Of a stretch of DNA of 36,309 nt, positions 6,453-14,028 are shown in pieces; within the stretch, counting starts at the first letter, position 1; each line of letters begins with the position of its first letter. A program made the position numbers and the translations under genes. The notes under the pieces were generated by a model, which saw nothing but the letters and a program-made list of their open reading frames with translations, did not search any database and was not told the origin of the DNA. This DNA is from an uncultured bacterium (GTDB lineage Bacteria > Verrucomicrobiota > Lentisphaeria > Victivallales > Victivallaceae), in the NCBI GenBank assembly GCA_949297015.1, contig CASFRF010000053.1, positions 1 through 36,309 of the forward strand. Direction: 5' to 3'.

Positions 6453-9038
6453 TCAATGTTTCGCCCAGTACCCGGCGTTCCAGCTCATTCCCTCCGGCGC
6501 CAGCTGATACCGCAGTTCGGCCCGGGTCCAGCGGTTGCCGTAGTTGTCGAACACCTCCTCCGACTTCATCCCGACCTTGAGAAAGGAACCGGAGCAAGTG
6601 CCGATGCTGCCGTTGAACACCCGCTCCTCCCGTCCCCAGTCGACCAGTCGGGAGAGGTTGTTCCGGAGTCCGCCGCCGTAGAACCGGGTCTCGGTGATCT
6701 CCACGGTCTTCAGGACCGAATCGACCAGATTACGTTCGGGTCGTTCGCTCACGGAAAACGGGCACTCCAGTGCGCCGTCCCATTCGGGAAGCTCCTCCCA
6801 GACGCCATCGCTGGTGCGCCGGTAGCCGCACTTCGCGGCCTCGAGCCAGAAGTCGGTCAGCCGCGCTGCGTACTCGGTGCGGGTGCTGAGATTGGAACGA
6901 TCGTCGGAAGAGTACTTCCGGAACAATTCCGGATTGTTGACCGACTCGGCCTCCACCTCCACTTCGTAGAGAAGATCGGAGATCCGCCGCGGCGTGACCC
7001 GGGTGACGATGCTCTCGGTCGGAGCCCACTGCGCACTGCTTCCGGCCAGTTCCCGGAAGCTGTCCAGATCCCCGGAGCGGACCTGCCAGCGGCTGCGGTA
7101 GATCACTTCGCGCCGGGGATTCTGATCCTCCCCCAGTCCGGCGAACGACTCCAGGCACCGAATGTCGAGCAACCCGGTGCGCAAACTCCGCGCGGTCAGC
7201 GTCACCTCGTACGCGCCGACCCCGCCGGGTTTGGAACTGAAGCCGACCAGCCAGCAGTCCGCGCCCGCCCACGCCGCCTCCGAACCGATCGCACACCCGG
7301 CGCTGAACTCCTCGTACTCCGCTTCCGGCACCAGATAACGGACTTGGGCGGTGAGCTCGTTGTCGGAATCCAGCTCCCGGCTCGGCGGGGCCAGCTGCCG
7401 CAAGGTGAAATCCCGGGCGCTCACGGTGATCCGGAGCCGGGATCCCGGCTCGGAGACGCTGCGCAACGCGGTCACCCGCAGCTGTTCGCTCCACGGCGCC
7501 ACGCTCCCCACCGCACACGAGGCGATGAAATCGCCCCCCGCCGCAGCCGGGTAGAGATAAGTCCGGCTCTCGGTGACACTGCCGTCCGCGGCGGCGACCA
7601 GCTCGGCGTCGCCGACCGGCCCGGAGTTCACCTTCGCCGCCTCGACGGTCAGCTCCAGTTCAAACCGGCTGCGGACCGTCGAAGTCAGCGCAGTCACCAC
7701 GAAATCGGCCCCGGCCCAGTCCGCCGCCATACCCGGCTGCAGGGCGGACGCCACCTCGTCGTAGTCCTCGACCCGGCAGCGCCAGCGCTGAGTCGCCACT
7801 TCTCCTCCCGCCCCGTCGAGCGTGCGTGCGACCGGGCCCCGGGGGCCGGTCACCAGTTCGGTGGCCTCCAGCGTATACTCCAGCAAGGTTCCGCTCAACC
7901 GGCGGCTGGAGATCCCGGTCAGCCGGAACCCCTCGCCCGCCCACGGCGCCGCCGCCCCCGGCGTATGCGCGGCCAGAAACGCCGCCTCGTCGGCGACCGG
8001 ACACTGCACGACCCGGATTCGGATCCGTTCGTCGCCCTTCTCTTGACGGGTAACCGGAGACTCCCCGGTCCCCGCCTCGGCAATCAACGTCACCGGAATC
8101 CCGGCCGCGCCGACCGCGCCGCTCTTCAAACTCCGCAACCGGTAGTCCGCGCCCGCCCAGTCCGCCGCCGACCCCGGCGTATGCGCGGCCAGAAACTCGG
8201 CGTAGGCGGAAACCGGAACCAGAAACTCCGCCGTCGCCGTCGGATCGGACTCCCGCTCCCGGCAATGGGAGACGCCCCCCAGCTGCCGTACCGCGCCGTC
8301 GGCTTGCGCCTCCAGCGTCACGGTGCAGGCGATCCGGTCCTGCGCCTCGGCCACCAGCGATTTTACCACGTACCCCTCGCCCGCCCAGTCCGCCGCCATA
8401 CCCGGCGCATGTTGCCGCGCCCACTCCGGATAGAGCTCCCGCCGCAGCCGGAAACGGGCGCTGGCGAGCTCCCCGCCGCGGTCGTCGCTCCGGCGCTGCA
8501 CGCCGCCCAGCATCCGGGTGGCGAACTCCCCGGCGCTGAGTTTGACCTTGACCAGCCCCGAGGAGAGTTCCGTGATGTCCACGCCGGTGCAGATCAGCTC
8601 CTCACCGCCCCAGGGGAGCGCATCTCCGATCTCCGGCAGGAAGTCGGCGAGCCCGGCGGCGCTCAGCTGCCAGGTGCGCTCAATCCGGCGCTCGCCGTCG
8701 GCGTCGATCGACTCGTGCCGGTCGCCGAGCGCGGAGGCCGCCCCGGAGGCGGCGACCGCATGATAGGTGATCCGGTAAAAATTCTCCTCCGGGTCCGGAG
8801 CAAACTCGATTCCGGTGACCACGCTGCCGGTCAGTTCGTCATATTCCTGCTCCGCGCTCCCCGGCTCCACCCGCAACGGGGCGCCGAGCGTTCCCGCCCA
8901 CGCCGTCGCCCGGCGCCGCTGCTCTTCGCGGCTCAACGGCGGAGCGTCGTCCCAGCCGATCCGCCAGACCGCCTGCCAGGTGAATTTCTCCTCGTCGTCG
9001 AGCCCGAAGGCGACGCCGCCGAATTGCAGCATTCTCAT
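6453..9038 (-). CDS. Unknown 861-residue protein of eight ~75-residue tandem modules
   Basis: I do not recognise this protein. It has no signal peptide or membrane segment. A motif of the form G-x-x-A-x-W-A-G occurs eight times with the Trp at about residues 143, 218, 294, 366, 441, 516, 590 and 671, that is every 72-81 residues. Each module reads as an aromatic/Val strand (e.g. RYLVP), a short helix (YEEF, AEFLAAH), the PGxAADWAGAD turn, a strand (xVxxLxS) and a second strand (e.g. YEVTLTA). The first ~115 and last ~145 residues look like diverged versions or caps. I start it at ATG 9038 because GGAGGA (minus strand, 9051-9046) sits 7 nt upstream; an in-frame GTG at 9053 would place that Shine-Dalgarno inside the gene. 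A perfect -35-like TTGACA (9081-9076) lies upstream without a good -10. The gene follows a GT39-type gene by 85 bp on the same strand. A structural or binding role is likely from the architecture, but no function can be assigned. Confidence 0.8.
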   Translation of the reverse strand: MRMLQFGGVAFGLDDEEKFTWQAVWRIGWDDAPPLSREEQRRRATAWAGTLGAPLRVEPGSAEQEYDELTGSVVTGIEFAPDPEENFYRITYHAVAASGAASALGDRHESIDADGERRIERTWQLSAAGLADFLPEIGDALPWGGEELICTGVDITELSSGLVKVKLSAGEFATRMLGGVQRRSDDRGGELASARFRLRRELYPEWARQHAPGMAADWAGEGYVVKSLVAEAQDRIACTVTLEAQADGAVRQLGGVSHCRERESDPTATAEFLVPVSAYAEFLAAHTPGSAADWAGADYRLRSLKSGAVGAAGIPVTLIAEAGTGESPVTRQEKGDERIRIRVVQCPVADEAAFLAAHTPGAAAPWAGEGFRLTGISSRRLSGTLLEYTLEATELVTGPRGPVARTLDGAGGEVATQRWRCRVEDYDEVASALQPGMAADWAGADFVVTALTSTVRSRFELELTVEAAKVNSGPVGDAELVAAADGSVTESRTYLYPAAAGGDFIASCAVGSVAPWSEQLRVTALRSVSEPGSRLRITVSARDFTLRQLAPPSRELDSDNELTAQVRYLVPEAEYEEFSAGCAIGSEAAWAGADCWLVGFSSKPGGVGAYEVTLTARSLRTGLLDIRCLESFAGLGEDQNPRREVIYRSRWQVRSGDLDSFRELAGSSAQWAPTESIVTRVTPRRISDLLYEVEVEAESVNNPELFRKYSSDDRSNLSTRTEYAARLTDFWLEAAKCGYRRTSDGVWEELPEWDGALECPFSVSERPERNLVDSVLKTVEITETRFYGGGLRNNLSRLVDWGREERVFNGSIGTCSGSFLKVGMKSEEVFDNYGNRWTRAELRYQLAPEGMSWNAGYWAKH
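6882..8693 (-). repeat. Eight in-frame ~225-bp coding repeats within the unknown protein
   Basis: Trp-centred modules recur every 72-81 codons. At DNA level, modules 3 and 4 share an identical 25-bp block (7956-7980 and 8172-8196, exactly 216 bp apart), and the Trp-Ala-Gly turn codons are nearly identical among several modules. That pattern fits growth by internal duplication followed by divergence. The boundaries given are approximate. Confidence 0.75.
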
Positions 9039-9123
9039 GTTCGCGTCCTCCACGTCGTTTATCTCCGGGCGGTTTTGTCAACCGCGCGGCGGCAAACGCG
9101 CCGGAGTCGGAACCCGCCTCCGC

Positions 9124-10833
9124 TCAGCGGGCGTGCAGCAGCCAGGCCGGATACTGGTGGTCCTCCGGGGTTTGGAGCACCACCTCGAACCGCTCCGGGC
9201 AGACCTGCTCGACAATGTCCATGGTCCGGGGCGTGGTGATCACCCAGTCGTACTCCCGGAGTCCGGCGCCGACCTCGTACTCCCGGTCCAGGAAAAAGAT
9301 CAGCTCGGTATTGAAGCTGTTGAACATCAGCACCCGCTCCGCGGGATCGATCAACTGCCGGGCGGTGCGGGCAAAGGCTTTGACCGAACGCCGATCGTCG
9401 GTGGCCGGGTCCACCACCGTGTGGTAGAAGACAATCAGTGCGCCGACCAGCGCGATCACCAGCGCCAGCGCCGGATAGCGCCGCCCCTGCTCCAGCCAGT
9501 ACAACAGCAGCCGCAGCAGCGCCAGCAGAACCGCCAGCGCCGAGAGACAGCCGACCGGATGCGCCGTGACCAGATCCGAATAGAACACCAGCGCCGCGCC
9601 GTCGGAGTGCGAAATCCACTCGATCGAGCCGTCGAGCACCCGCTCCCCCAGTCGGCGGAAGAGTCCGGCCTGCGCCAGCGCCAGCGCCGTCAAACTCAGC
9701 GCGGTCACGGCGGTCCACAAAATCCGCCAGCGACTGGAGAGCCGTTCGCGCCGCTCGCAGAACAGCACCGTCGCCCGGGCCGTCAGAATCGCCAGCGCCG
9801 GATAGATCGGCAGCAGATAGTCCCCCCGCTTCAGGGCCGAAGCCGAAAAGAACAAAAACCCGGTAATCAGCCACGCCGCCAGAAAGAAGGTCTCGTCCCG
9901 GAACCGCCAACGCCGGAACCGGCGGCACCAGGCCACCAGCGCGGCCACCGCCGCCAGCGACCAGGGGAGCGCTCCGGCCAGCAGTTTGGGGAAGTAATAG
10001 AAGATCGACATGTGTTCGCCGTCGCGATAGGTCGAACCGATGCCGGTGAACCGCCGCAAATTCTGATTGACCACGAACTCCTGAAAGAAAGCGCCGTCGG
10101 TCCGGATCGTCTCCCAGACATACCAGGAGCCGCCCAGCACCAGAAAGAGCGCCCCGCCCGACCACGGCCGCAGCTCGAAAATCCAGCGCCAAGAGCGGAA
10201 GCGCCACATCAACGCCAGAATCGTCAGCACCGCCAGCGCCACCACCAGCGGCCCTTTGAGCAGCATGCCCAGCGCCAGAAAGAAGTAGAACCCATAGATC
10301 CGCCAGTTGGTCCGGCGCTCGCGGAGGTATCCGAAATAGAGTCCGGCCAGCGCCCAGACGTAGCTGGCGCAGAGCATCATGTCGATATGCGCCAACCGGC
10401 CCAAGGTGTTGAAGGTCGCCATGGTCGAGAGCATGGCTGCGGCGACCAGCGCGGTCCGCGGTCCGTAGATGCTCCGGGCCAGCAAAAACACCCCGAGCAC
10501 CGCCAGCAGCGCCGCCAGTGCCGAGGGCCGCCGGACGGCGAACTCGAGGTACGAGACCGTCTCCGGCTCGCCCGCAATGTCGAACGCGGCGCCCGAGGCG
10601 GCGACCAGCCAGTAGTGAAGGATCGGTTTCTCGTAGGGGATGCCGCCGGGGACCTGCATCTCCCAGCCGTTGCCGGTGCGCAGCATGTTGCGTGCGATGA
10701 TCGCGGTGCGGCCCTCCTGGGCGGCGTAGATGCCGCCGCCGCCGAGATTGCAGAAGAACAGCGTCACCACCAGCAGCAGCGTCAGAACATACCAGCACCG
10801 GGAGACCGGTGGGGGGGAGAAAGCGGGAGCCAT
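9124..10833 (-). CDS. ArnT/PMT-like GT39 family membrane glycosyltransferase
   Basis: A 569-residue polytopic membrane protein with about a dozen hydrophobic segments. The N-terminal motif AQEGRTAIIARNML, then YEKPILHYWL and LAHIDMMLCASY, correspond to the periplasmic-loop and catalytic acidic regions of PMT_2 enzymes. KRGDYLLPIYPALAIL matches the conserved region that in ArnT reads with a YLLPLYP core. These enzymes move a sugar from a polyprenyl-phosphate donor to lipid A, protein or another acceptor at the outer face of the inner membrane; donor and acceptor here are unknown. Start ATG 10833 has GGAGG (minus strand, 10846-10842) 8 nt upstream and a good promoter at 10879-10907. The gene diverges from rpsA and is followed by the unknown repeat protein. 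Confidence 0.9.
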   Translation of the reverse strand: MAPAFSPPPVSRCWYVLTLLLVVTLFFCNLGGGGIYAAQEGRTAIIARNMLRTGNGWEMQVPGGIPYEKPILHYWLVAASGAAFDIAGEPETVSYLEFAVRRPSALAALLAVLGVFLLARSIYGPRTALVAAAMLSTMATFNTLGRLAHIDMMLCASYVWALAGLYFGYLRERRTNWRIYGFYFFLALGMLLKGPLVVALAVLTILALMWRFRSWRWIFELRPWSGGALFLVLGGSWYVWETIRTDGAFFQEFVVNQNLRRFTGIGSTYRDGEHMSIFYYFPKLLAGALPWSLAAVAALVAWCRRFRRWRFRDETFFLAAWLITGFLFFSASALKRGDYLLPIYPALAILTARATVLFCERRERLSSRWRILWTAVTALSLTALALAQAGLFRRLGERVLDGSIEWISHSDGAALVFYSDLVTAHPVGCLSALAVLLALLRLLLYWLEQGRRYPALALVIALVGALIVFYHTVVDPATDDRRSVKAFARTARQLIDPAERVLMFNSFNTELIFFLDREYEVGAGLREYDWVITTPRTMDIVEQVCPERFEVVLQTPEDHQYPAWLLHAR

Positions 10834-10878
10834 CGACCAAACCTCCGGGTTGTTGCACAGGGAACAGGCATGACGGAT

Positions 10879-10907
10879 AATATAATCGCGGCGGTTCCGG
10901 AAGACAA
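10879..10907 (-). promoter_or_regulatory. Sigma70-like promoter for the GT39 gene
   Basis: Minus strand: -35 TTGTCT (10907-10902), 17-bp spacer, -10 TATATT (10884-10879). It directs transcription toward the glycosyltransferase start at 10833 and is divergent to the rpsA promoter about 35 bp away. Confidence 0.55.
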
Positions 10908-10939
10908 ATGAATTTCCCGAAAAAACCGGTGCGACCGGG

Positions 10940-10967
10940 TTGCAAAGTCTTAAAGTAACGTTATATT
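10940..10967 (+). promoter_or_regulatory. Sigma70-like promoter for rpsA
   Basis: -35 TTGCAA (10940-10945), 16-bp spacer, -10 TATATT (10962-10967), in an AT-rich pocket of otherwise GC-rich DNA. The predicted start near 10974 gives a leader of about 95 nt to ATG 11068 and places a strong hairpin at the very 5' end of the mRNA. Confidence 0.6.
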
Positions 10968-10984
10968 ACTATTTTTCAAGCAGG

Positions 10985-11015
10985 GATCTGCCGGACCATC
11001 CGGGTCCGGCAGATC
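10985..11015 (+). promoter_or_regulatory. Perfect 13-bp hairpin in the rpsA leader
   Basis: GATCTGCCGGACC (10985-10997), loop ATCCG, GGTCCGGCAGATC (11003-11015): 13 uninterrupted pairs. No T-run follows, so it is not an intrinsic terminator. It lies between the predicted rpsA start point and the coding region, where ribosomal protein S1 mRNAs of other bacteria carry structured leaders used for autoregulation. Binding by S1 here is an inference. Confidence 0.65.
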
Positions 11016-11067
11016 GTAACCCGTGGAAGAATTGAACAACCCAACCAAACAGAAACCAGAAACAAAC

Positions 11068-12816
11068 ATGGCAGCAGACATCAACGTACCGGAAGCCTCG
11101 AGCTTCGTCGACCTTGGCAGTGTCGTCAGCATGGAGGAACTGCTCAACCAGGCGAACGAGAAGTCGAGCAAGGAGTTCACCAAAGGCAAGATCGTCGAAG
11201 GCGTGATCGTGGCCAAGCGGCAGGACGGCGCGCTGGTCGACATCGGCTACAAGGCCGAAGGCTTCGTCCCGGCGCAGGAATTCCACGACTTCGAGGCCGC
11301 GCAGGTCGGCGACAAGATCGACGTCTATCTCGAGGAGATCGAGAACGAGCACAGCATGCCGGGCATCAGTCTGGAGAAAGCCTATTCGATCAAGGCCTGG
11401 AACAAGATCACCACCGAGTACGGCGAAGGTTATGTGACCAAAGGCACCATGCAGCACCGGGTCAAGGGCGGCATCATGGTCGATTTGGAGGGCTTCCCGG
11501 CCTTCCTGCCGGGCTCGCAGCTGGACATCGGCCCGGTGCGCAATATGGATGACTACATCGGCAAGGAGTTCGACGTCAAGATCATCAAGATCAATCTCGA
11601 CCGCCGCAACATCGTGGTCTCCCGGCGCGAACTGCTGGAGGAGTCGCTCCGCGACCGTCGCAGCGCGCTGCTCAAGGAGATGAAGGTCGGCGAACTGCGC
11701 AAGGGCGTGGTCAAGAACATCACCGAGTTCGGCGCGTTCATCGACCTCGGCGGCGTGGACGGGCTGCTGCACATCACCGACATCTCCTGGGGCCGGGTGG
11801 GCCATCCGTCGGAGGTGCTCGAGGTCGGTCAGGATATCGAAGTGGTGATCCTCGACATCGATCACGAGAAGGAGCGCGTGTCGCTGGGCTACAAGCAGAA
11901 GACCCCGAATCCGTGGGACGGCGTGGTCGCCAAGTATCCGATCGGCAGCCGGGTCACCGGGCGGGTGGTCAACATCATGCCCTACGGTGCGTTCGTCGAA
12001 ATCGAGGACGGCGTGGAGGGTCTGATCCACGTTTCGGAGATGTCTTGGACCAAGCGCATCTCCAAGGCCGGCGATGTGGTCCATGTCGGGGAGACCGTCG
12101 AGGCGGTGATTCTGGACATCGACCGCGAGAACAAGAAGATCTCGCTCGGCCTGCGCCAGAAGGAGCGCAATCCCTGGGAGGTCCTGGCCGAGAAGTATCC
12201 GGTCGGCCGCCTGATCAAGGGCAAGGTCCGCAACATGACCAGCTACGGCGCGTTCGTCGAAATCGAAAACGACATCGACGGCATGATCCACGTCTCCGAC
12301 ATGTCCTGGACCCGCAAGATCAACAACCCGAACGAGTTGCTGAAGCCGGGCATGGAAGTCGAAGCGGTGATTCTGGACATCAATCCCGAGCAGCAGCGCA
12401 TCTCGCTGGGACTCAAGCAGGTTGAGCAGGATCCCTGGGCCAACATCGACCAGCTCTACAAGGTCGGCGACGTGGTCAAGGGCAAGGTGACCAAGATCGC
12501 GGCGTTCGGCGCGTTCGTCGAACTCTCCAACAAGATCGACGGTCTGATCCACATCTCCCAGCTCAGCCGGGACCGGGTGGAGAAGGTCAAGGACGTGCTC
12601 TCGGTCGGCAAGGAGGTCGAGGCCCGGGTGATCAAGGTCGATACCGACGAGCGGCGGATCGGGCTGTCGATCAAGGCGGTCGGCGAGAGCCTCTCCGAGG
12701 ACGATCTCAAGCAGGCCGAGGCGGAGTACACCGCCGCGTTGCGTCCGGGCGAGGAGATGGTCGACATGGGTTCGGTGTTCAACAACGAATCGCTGGCTGA
12801 TCTGAACCTCAAGTAA
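11068..12816 (+). CDS. rpsA: 30S ribosomal protein S1
   Basis: A protein of 582 residues with six S1 (OB-fold) repeats beginning at about residues 40, 120, 208, 292, 379 and 467. The last four show the typical run G-x-V-x-x-x-x-x-[FY]-G-A-F-[VI], as in VKNITEFGAFIDL and VVNIMPYGAFVEI. Six repeats match the S1 of Gram-negative bacteria. S1 binds mRNA at the 30S subunit and promotes initiation on weak or structured leaders. I prefer ATG 11068, preceded by an A/C-rich stretch without T (about 11037-11066) and without a Shine-Dalgarno, a usual trait of S1 genes; an in-frame GTG at 11023, 7 nt after the leader hairpin, is the alternative start (597 residues). The gene has its own promoter and terminator, so it appears monocistronic. 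Confidence 0.97.
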   Translation: MAADINVPEASSFVDLGSVVSMEELLNQANEKSSKEFTKGKIVEGVIVAKRQDGALVDIGYKAEGFVPAQEFHDFEAAQVGDKIDVYLEEIENEHSMPGISLEKAYSIKAWNKITTEYGEGYVTKGTMQHRVKGGIMVDLEGFPAFLPGSQLDIGPVRNMDDYIGKEFDVKIIKINLDRRNIVVSRRELLEESLRDRRSALLKEMKVGELRKGVVKNITEFGAFIDLGGVDGLLHITDISWGRVGHPSEVLEVGQDIEVVILDIDHEKERVSLGYKQKTPNPWDGVVAKYPIGSRVTGRVVNIMPYGAFVEIEDGVEGLIHVSEMSWTKRISKAGDVVHVGETVEAVILDIDRENKKISLGLRQKERNPWEVLAEKYPVGRLIKGKVRNMTSYGAFVEIENDIDGMIHVSDMSWTRKINNPNELLKPGMEVEAVILDINPEQQRISLGLKQVEQDPWANIDQLYKVGDVVKGKVTKIAAFGAFVELSNKIDGLIHISQLSRDRVEKVKDVLSVGKEVEARVIKVDTDERRIGLSIKAVGESLSEDDLKQAEAEYTAALRPGEEMVDMGSVFNNESLADLNLK

Positions 12817-12826
12817 TGGAACAGCG

Positions 12827-12854
12827 GGCGGCTTCGGGTACCCCCGGAGCCGCC
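12827..12854 (+). other. 12-bp hairpin after rpsA
   Basis: GGCGGCTTCGGG (12827-12838), loop TACC, CCCGGAGCCGCC (12843-12854), with one G-T pair. It begins 10 nt after the rpsA stop and immediately precedes the terminator hairpin. It may protect the 3' end or act as part of a double terminator. Confidence 0.5.
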
Positions 12855-12858
12855 TGAA

Positions 12859-12894
12859 CGGCGGCGGAATCCCCGGGGATTGCGCCGCCGTTTT
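12859..12894 (+). terminator. Intrinsic terminator of rpsA
   Basis: CGGCGGCGGAATCCCC (12859-12874) is followed directly by GGGGATTGCGCCGCCG (12875-12890), an inverted repeat with a single G-G mismatch, and then by TTTT (12891-12894). A GC-rich stem plus T-run is the standard intrinsic terminator form. The next gene starts only 20 bp later, leaving no clear room for its own promoter. Confidence 0.75.
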
Positions 12895-12913
12895 CGGCTC
12901 CGGAGTCCTGATC

Positions 12914-13918
12914 GTGAAGAAACTGTGGAATTCCATCCGGCATCTGCTGGAGTACAGCGGGGCGGTCGTCGTCTTCTGGACCATCCGCCATCTGCCCTAT
13001 CGCGGAGTCCGGTTGCTGGCGAAGGCCTGTACCGGCGTGCTGTGGCTGCTGCCGGGCTATCGCCGACTGATTCTGGGCAATCTCCGGGCGGCGCTGCCGG
13101 AGCTGCCGGAGACGGAGGTGCGGCGGATCGGCCGGGCCTCGGCCTGGAATCTCTTCTTCAATCTGCTGGAGTTCTTCTGGATCGACGGTCGTCCGAAACG
13201 GATCCGGCGCTGCTATGTGCTGCCCCCGGCGGTGGAGTCCCGGCTGCGCGAAATCGCCGCCGCGGGCGAACGGATCATCTTCGTCAATCCCCATCTGGGC
13301 AGCTGGGAGGCCTCGGGCCTGATGGCCCCCTACTACGCCGGAATCCGGATGGTGGCGGTGGCCAAACCGGTGCGCAACCCCTATGTCAACCGGCTGCTCA
13401 ACGGGGGCAGCCGCGAGAAGACGCCGGGACTGCGCATCATCTTCAGCCGCGGCGCCATGCGCGAGTCGCTCCGGGCGCTGCGCGAAGGGCTGGGCGTGGG
13501 TACGCTGATCGACCAGAACACCCGGGTCCGCGACGGCGGGGTGTTCATCCGCTTTTTCGGCATTCCGGCGCCGAGCAGCCTGGCTCCCGCGACGCTGATG
13601 AACTACTGCCGCCAGCACCGGATTCCGGCGCGAATCGTCTACGGCACCAGCGTCCGGCTGGCGGACGGGCGGATCCACGCCTTCATGGAGGAGCTGCCCC
13701 GCCCCTTCGCGGAGTACCCGGACGAGGCGGCGGTGATTCAGGAGCTCATGTCCATTTCCGAACGCTACATCCGGAACTATCCGGAACAGTATCTGTGGAT
13801 GTACCGGAGATTCCAGTACATTCCGCCGGATTGTCCGCCGGAACTCCGGAAGCGCTACCCCTACTACGCGCGGGAACCGGAGGCGAAATTCTTCCGCCGC
13901 CCGGCGCGCCGCGGGTGA
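12914..13918 (+). CDS. LpxL/HtrB-like lipid A (or phospholipid) acyltransferase
   Basis: A 334-residue member of the LpxL/LpxM/HtrB family. An N-terminal hydrophobic region is followed by the catalytic HX4E motif at H127-E132 (NPHLGSWE). Other family features are GTLIDQNTRVRDGGVFIRFFG, where a Q/N follows the Asp, and a C-terminal YPEQYLWMYRRF resembling the family's YPEQ-WxHRRF segment. These enzymes add a secondary acyl chain to lipid A precursors at the inner membrane, so their presence suggests a Gram-negative envelope. The start is GTG 12914 with GGAG nearby. Because the rpsA terminator lies just upstream, expression may depend on read-through. The exact acceptor and acyl chain cannot be inferred. 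Confidence 0.9.
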   Translation: MKKLWNSIRHLLEYSGAVVVFWTIRHLPYRGVRLLAKACTGVLWLLPGYRRLILGNLRAALPELPETEVRRIGRASAWNLFFNLLEFFWIDGRPKRIRRCYVLPPAVESRLREIAAAGERIIFVNPHLGSWEASGLMAPYYAGIRMVAVAKPVRNPYVNRLLNGGSREKTPGLRIIFSRGAMRESLRALREGLGVGTLIDQNTRVRDGGVFIRFFGIPAPSSLAPATLMNYCRQHRIPARIVYGTSVRLADGRIHAFMEELPRPFAEYPDEAAVIQELMSISERYIRNYPEQYLWMYRRFQYIPPDCPPELRKRYPYYAREPEAKFFRRPARRG

Positions 13919-13949
13919 TCGAAATCTCCGGAAAATTCGTTCCCCCCGG

Positions 13950-13978
13950 TTGCGAAACGGCCCGCGAAAGAGTATAGT
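13950..13978 (+). promoter_or_regulatory. Sigma70-like promoter for dnaE
   Basis: -35 TTGCGA (13950-13955), 17-bp spacer, -10 TATAGT (13973-13978). The predicted start near 13985 gives a leader of about 45 nt that includes the GGAGGAG ribosome site. Confidence 0.6.
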
Positions 13979-14028
13979 ATCGCCGGGTTGTTTTCAGAAG
14001 GTCACAGCGCGGAGGAGTGCGGAAAATC

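Noticed and set aside
9038..9081. Promoter for the repeat protein from the perfect TTGACA at 9081-9076 (minus strand)
   Set aside because: No acceptable -10 lies 15-19 bp downstream, so it is kept only as a remark in the gene entry.
6408..10911. Long plus-strand open frames opposite the repeat protein and the GT39 gene
   Set aside because: Pro/Arg/Gln-rich translations without structure; the minus-strand genes have ribosome sites, a promoter and, for GT39, conserved motifs.
9059..10945. Second long minus-strand frame over the GT39 gene
   Set aside because: It is a frame-shifted shadow; the 569-residue frame has the membrane segments and family motifs.
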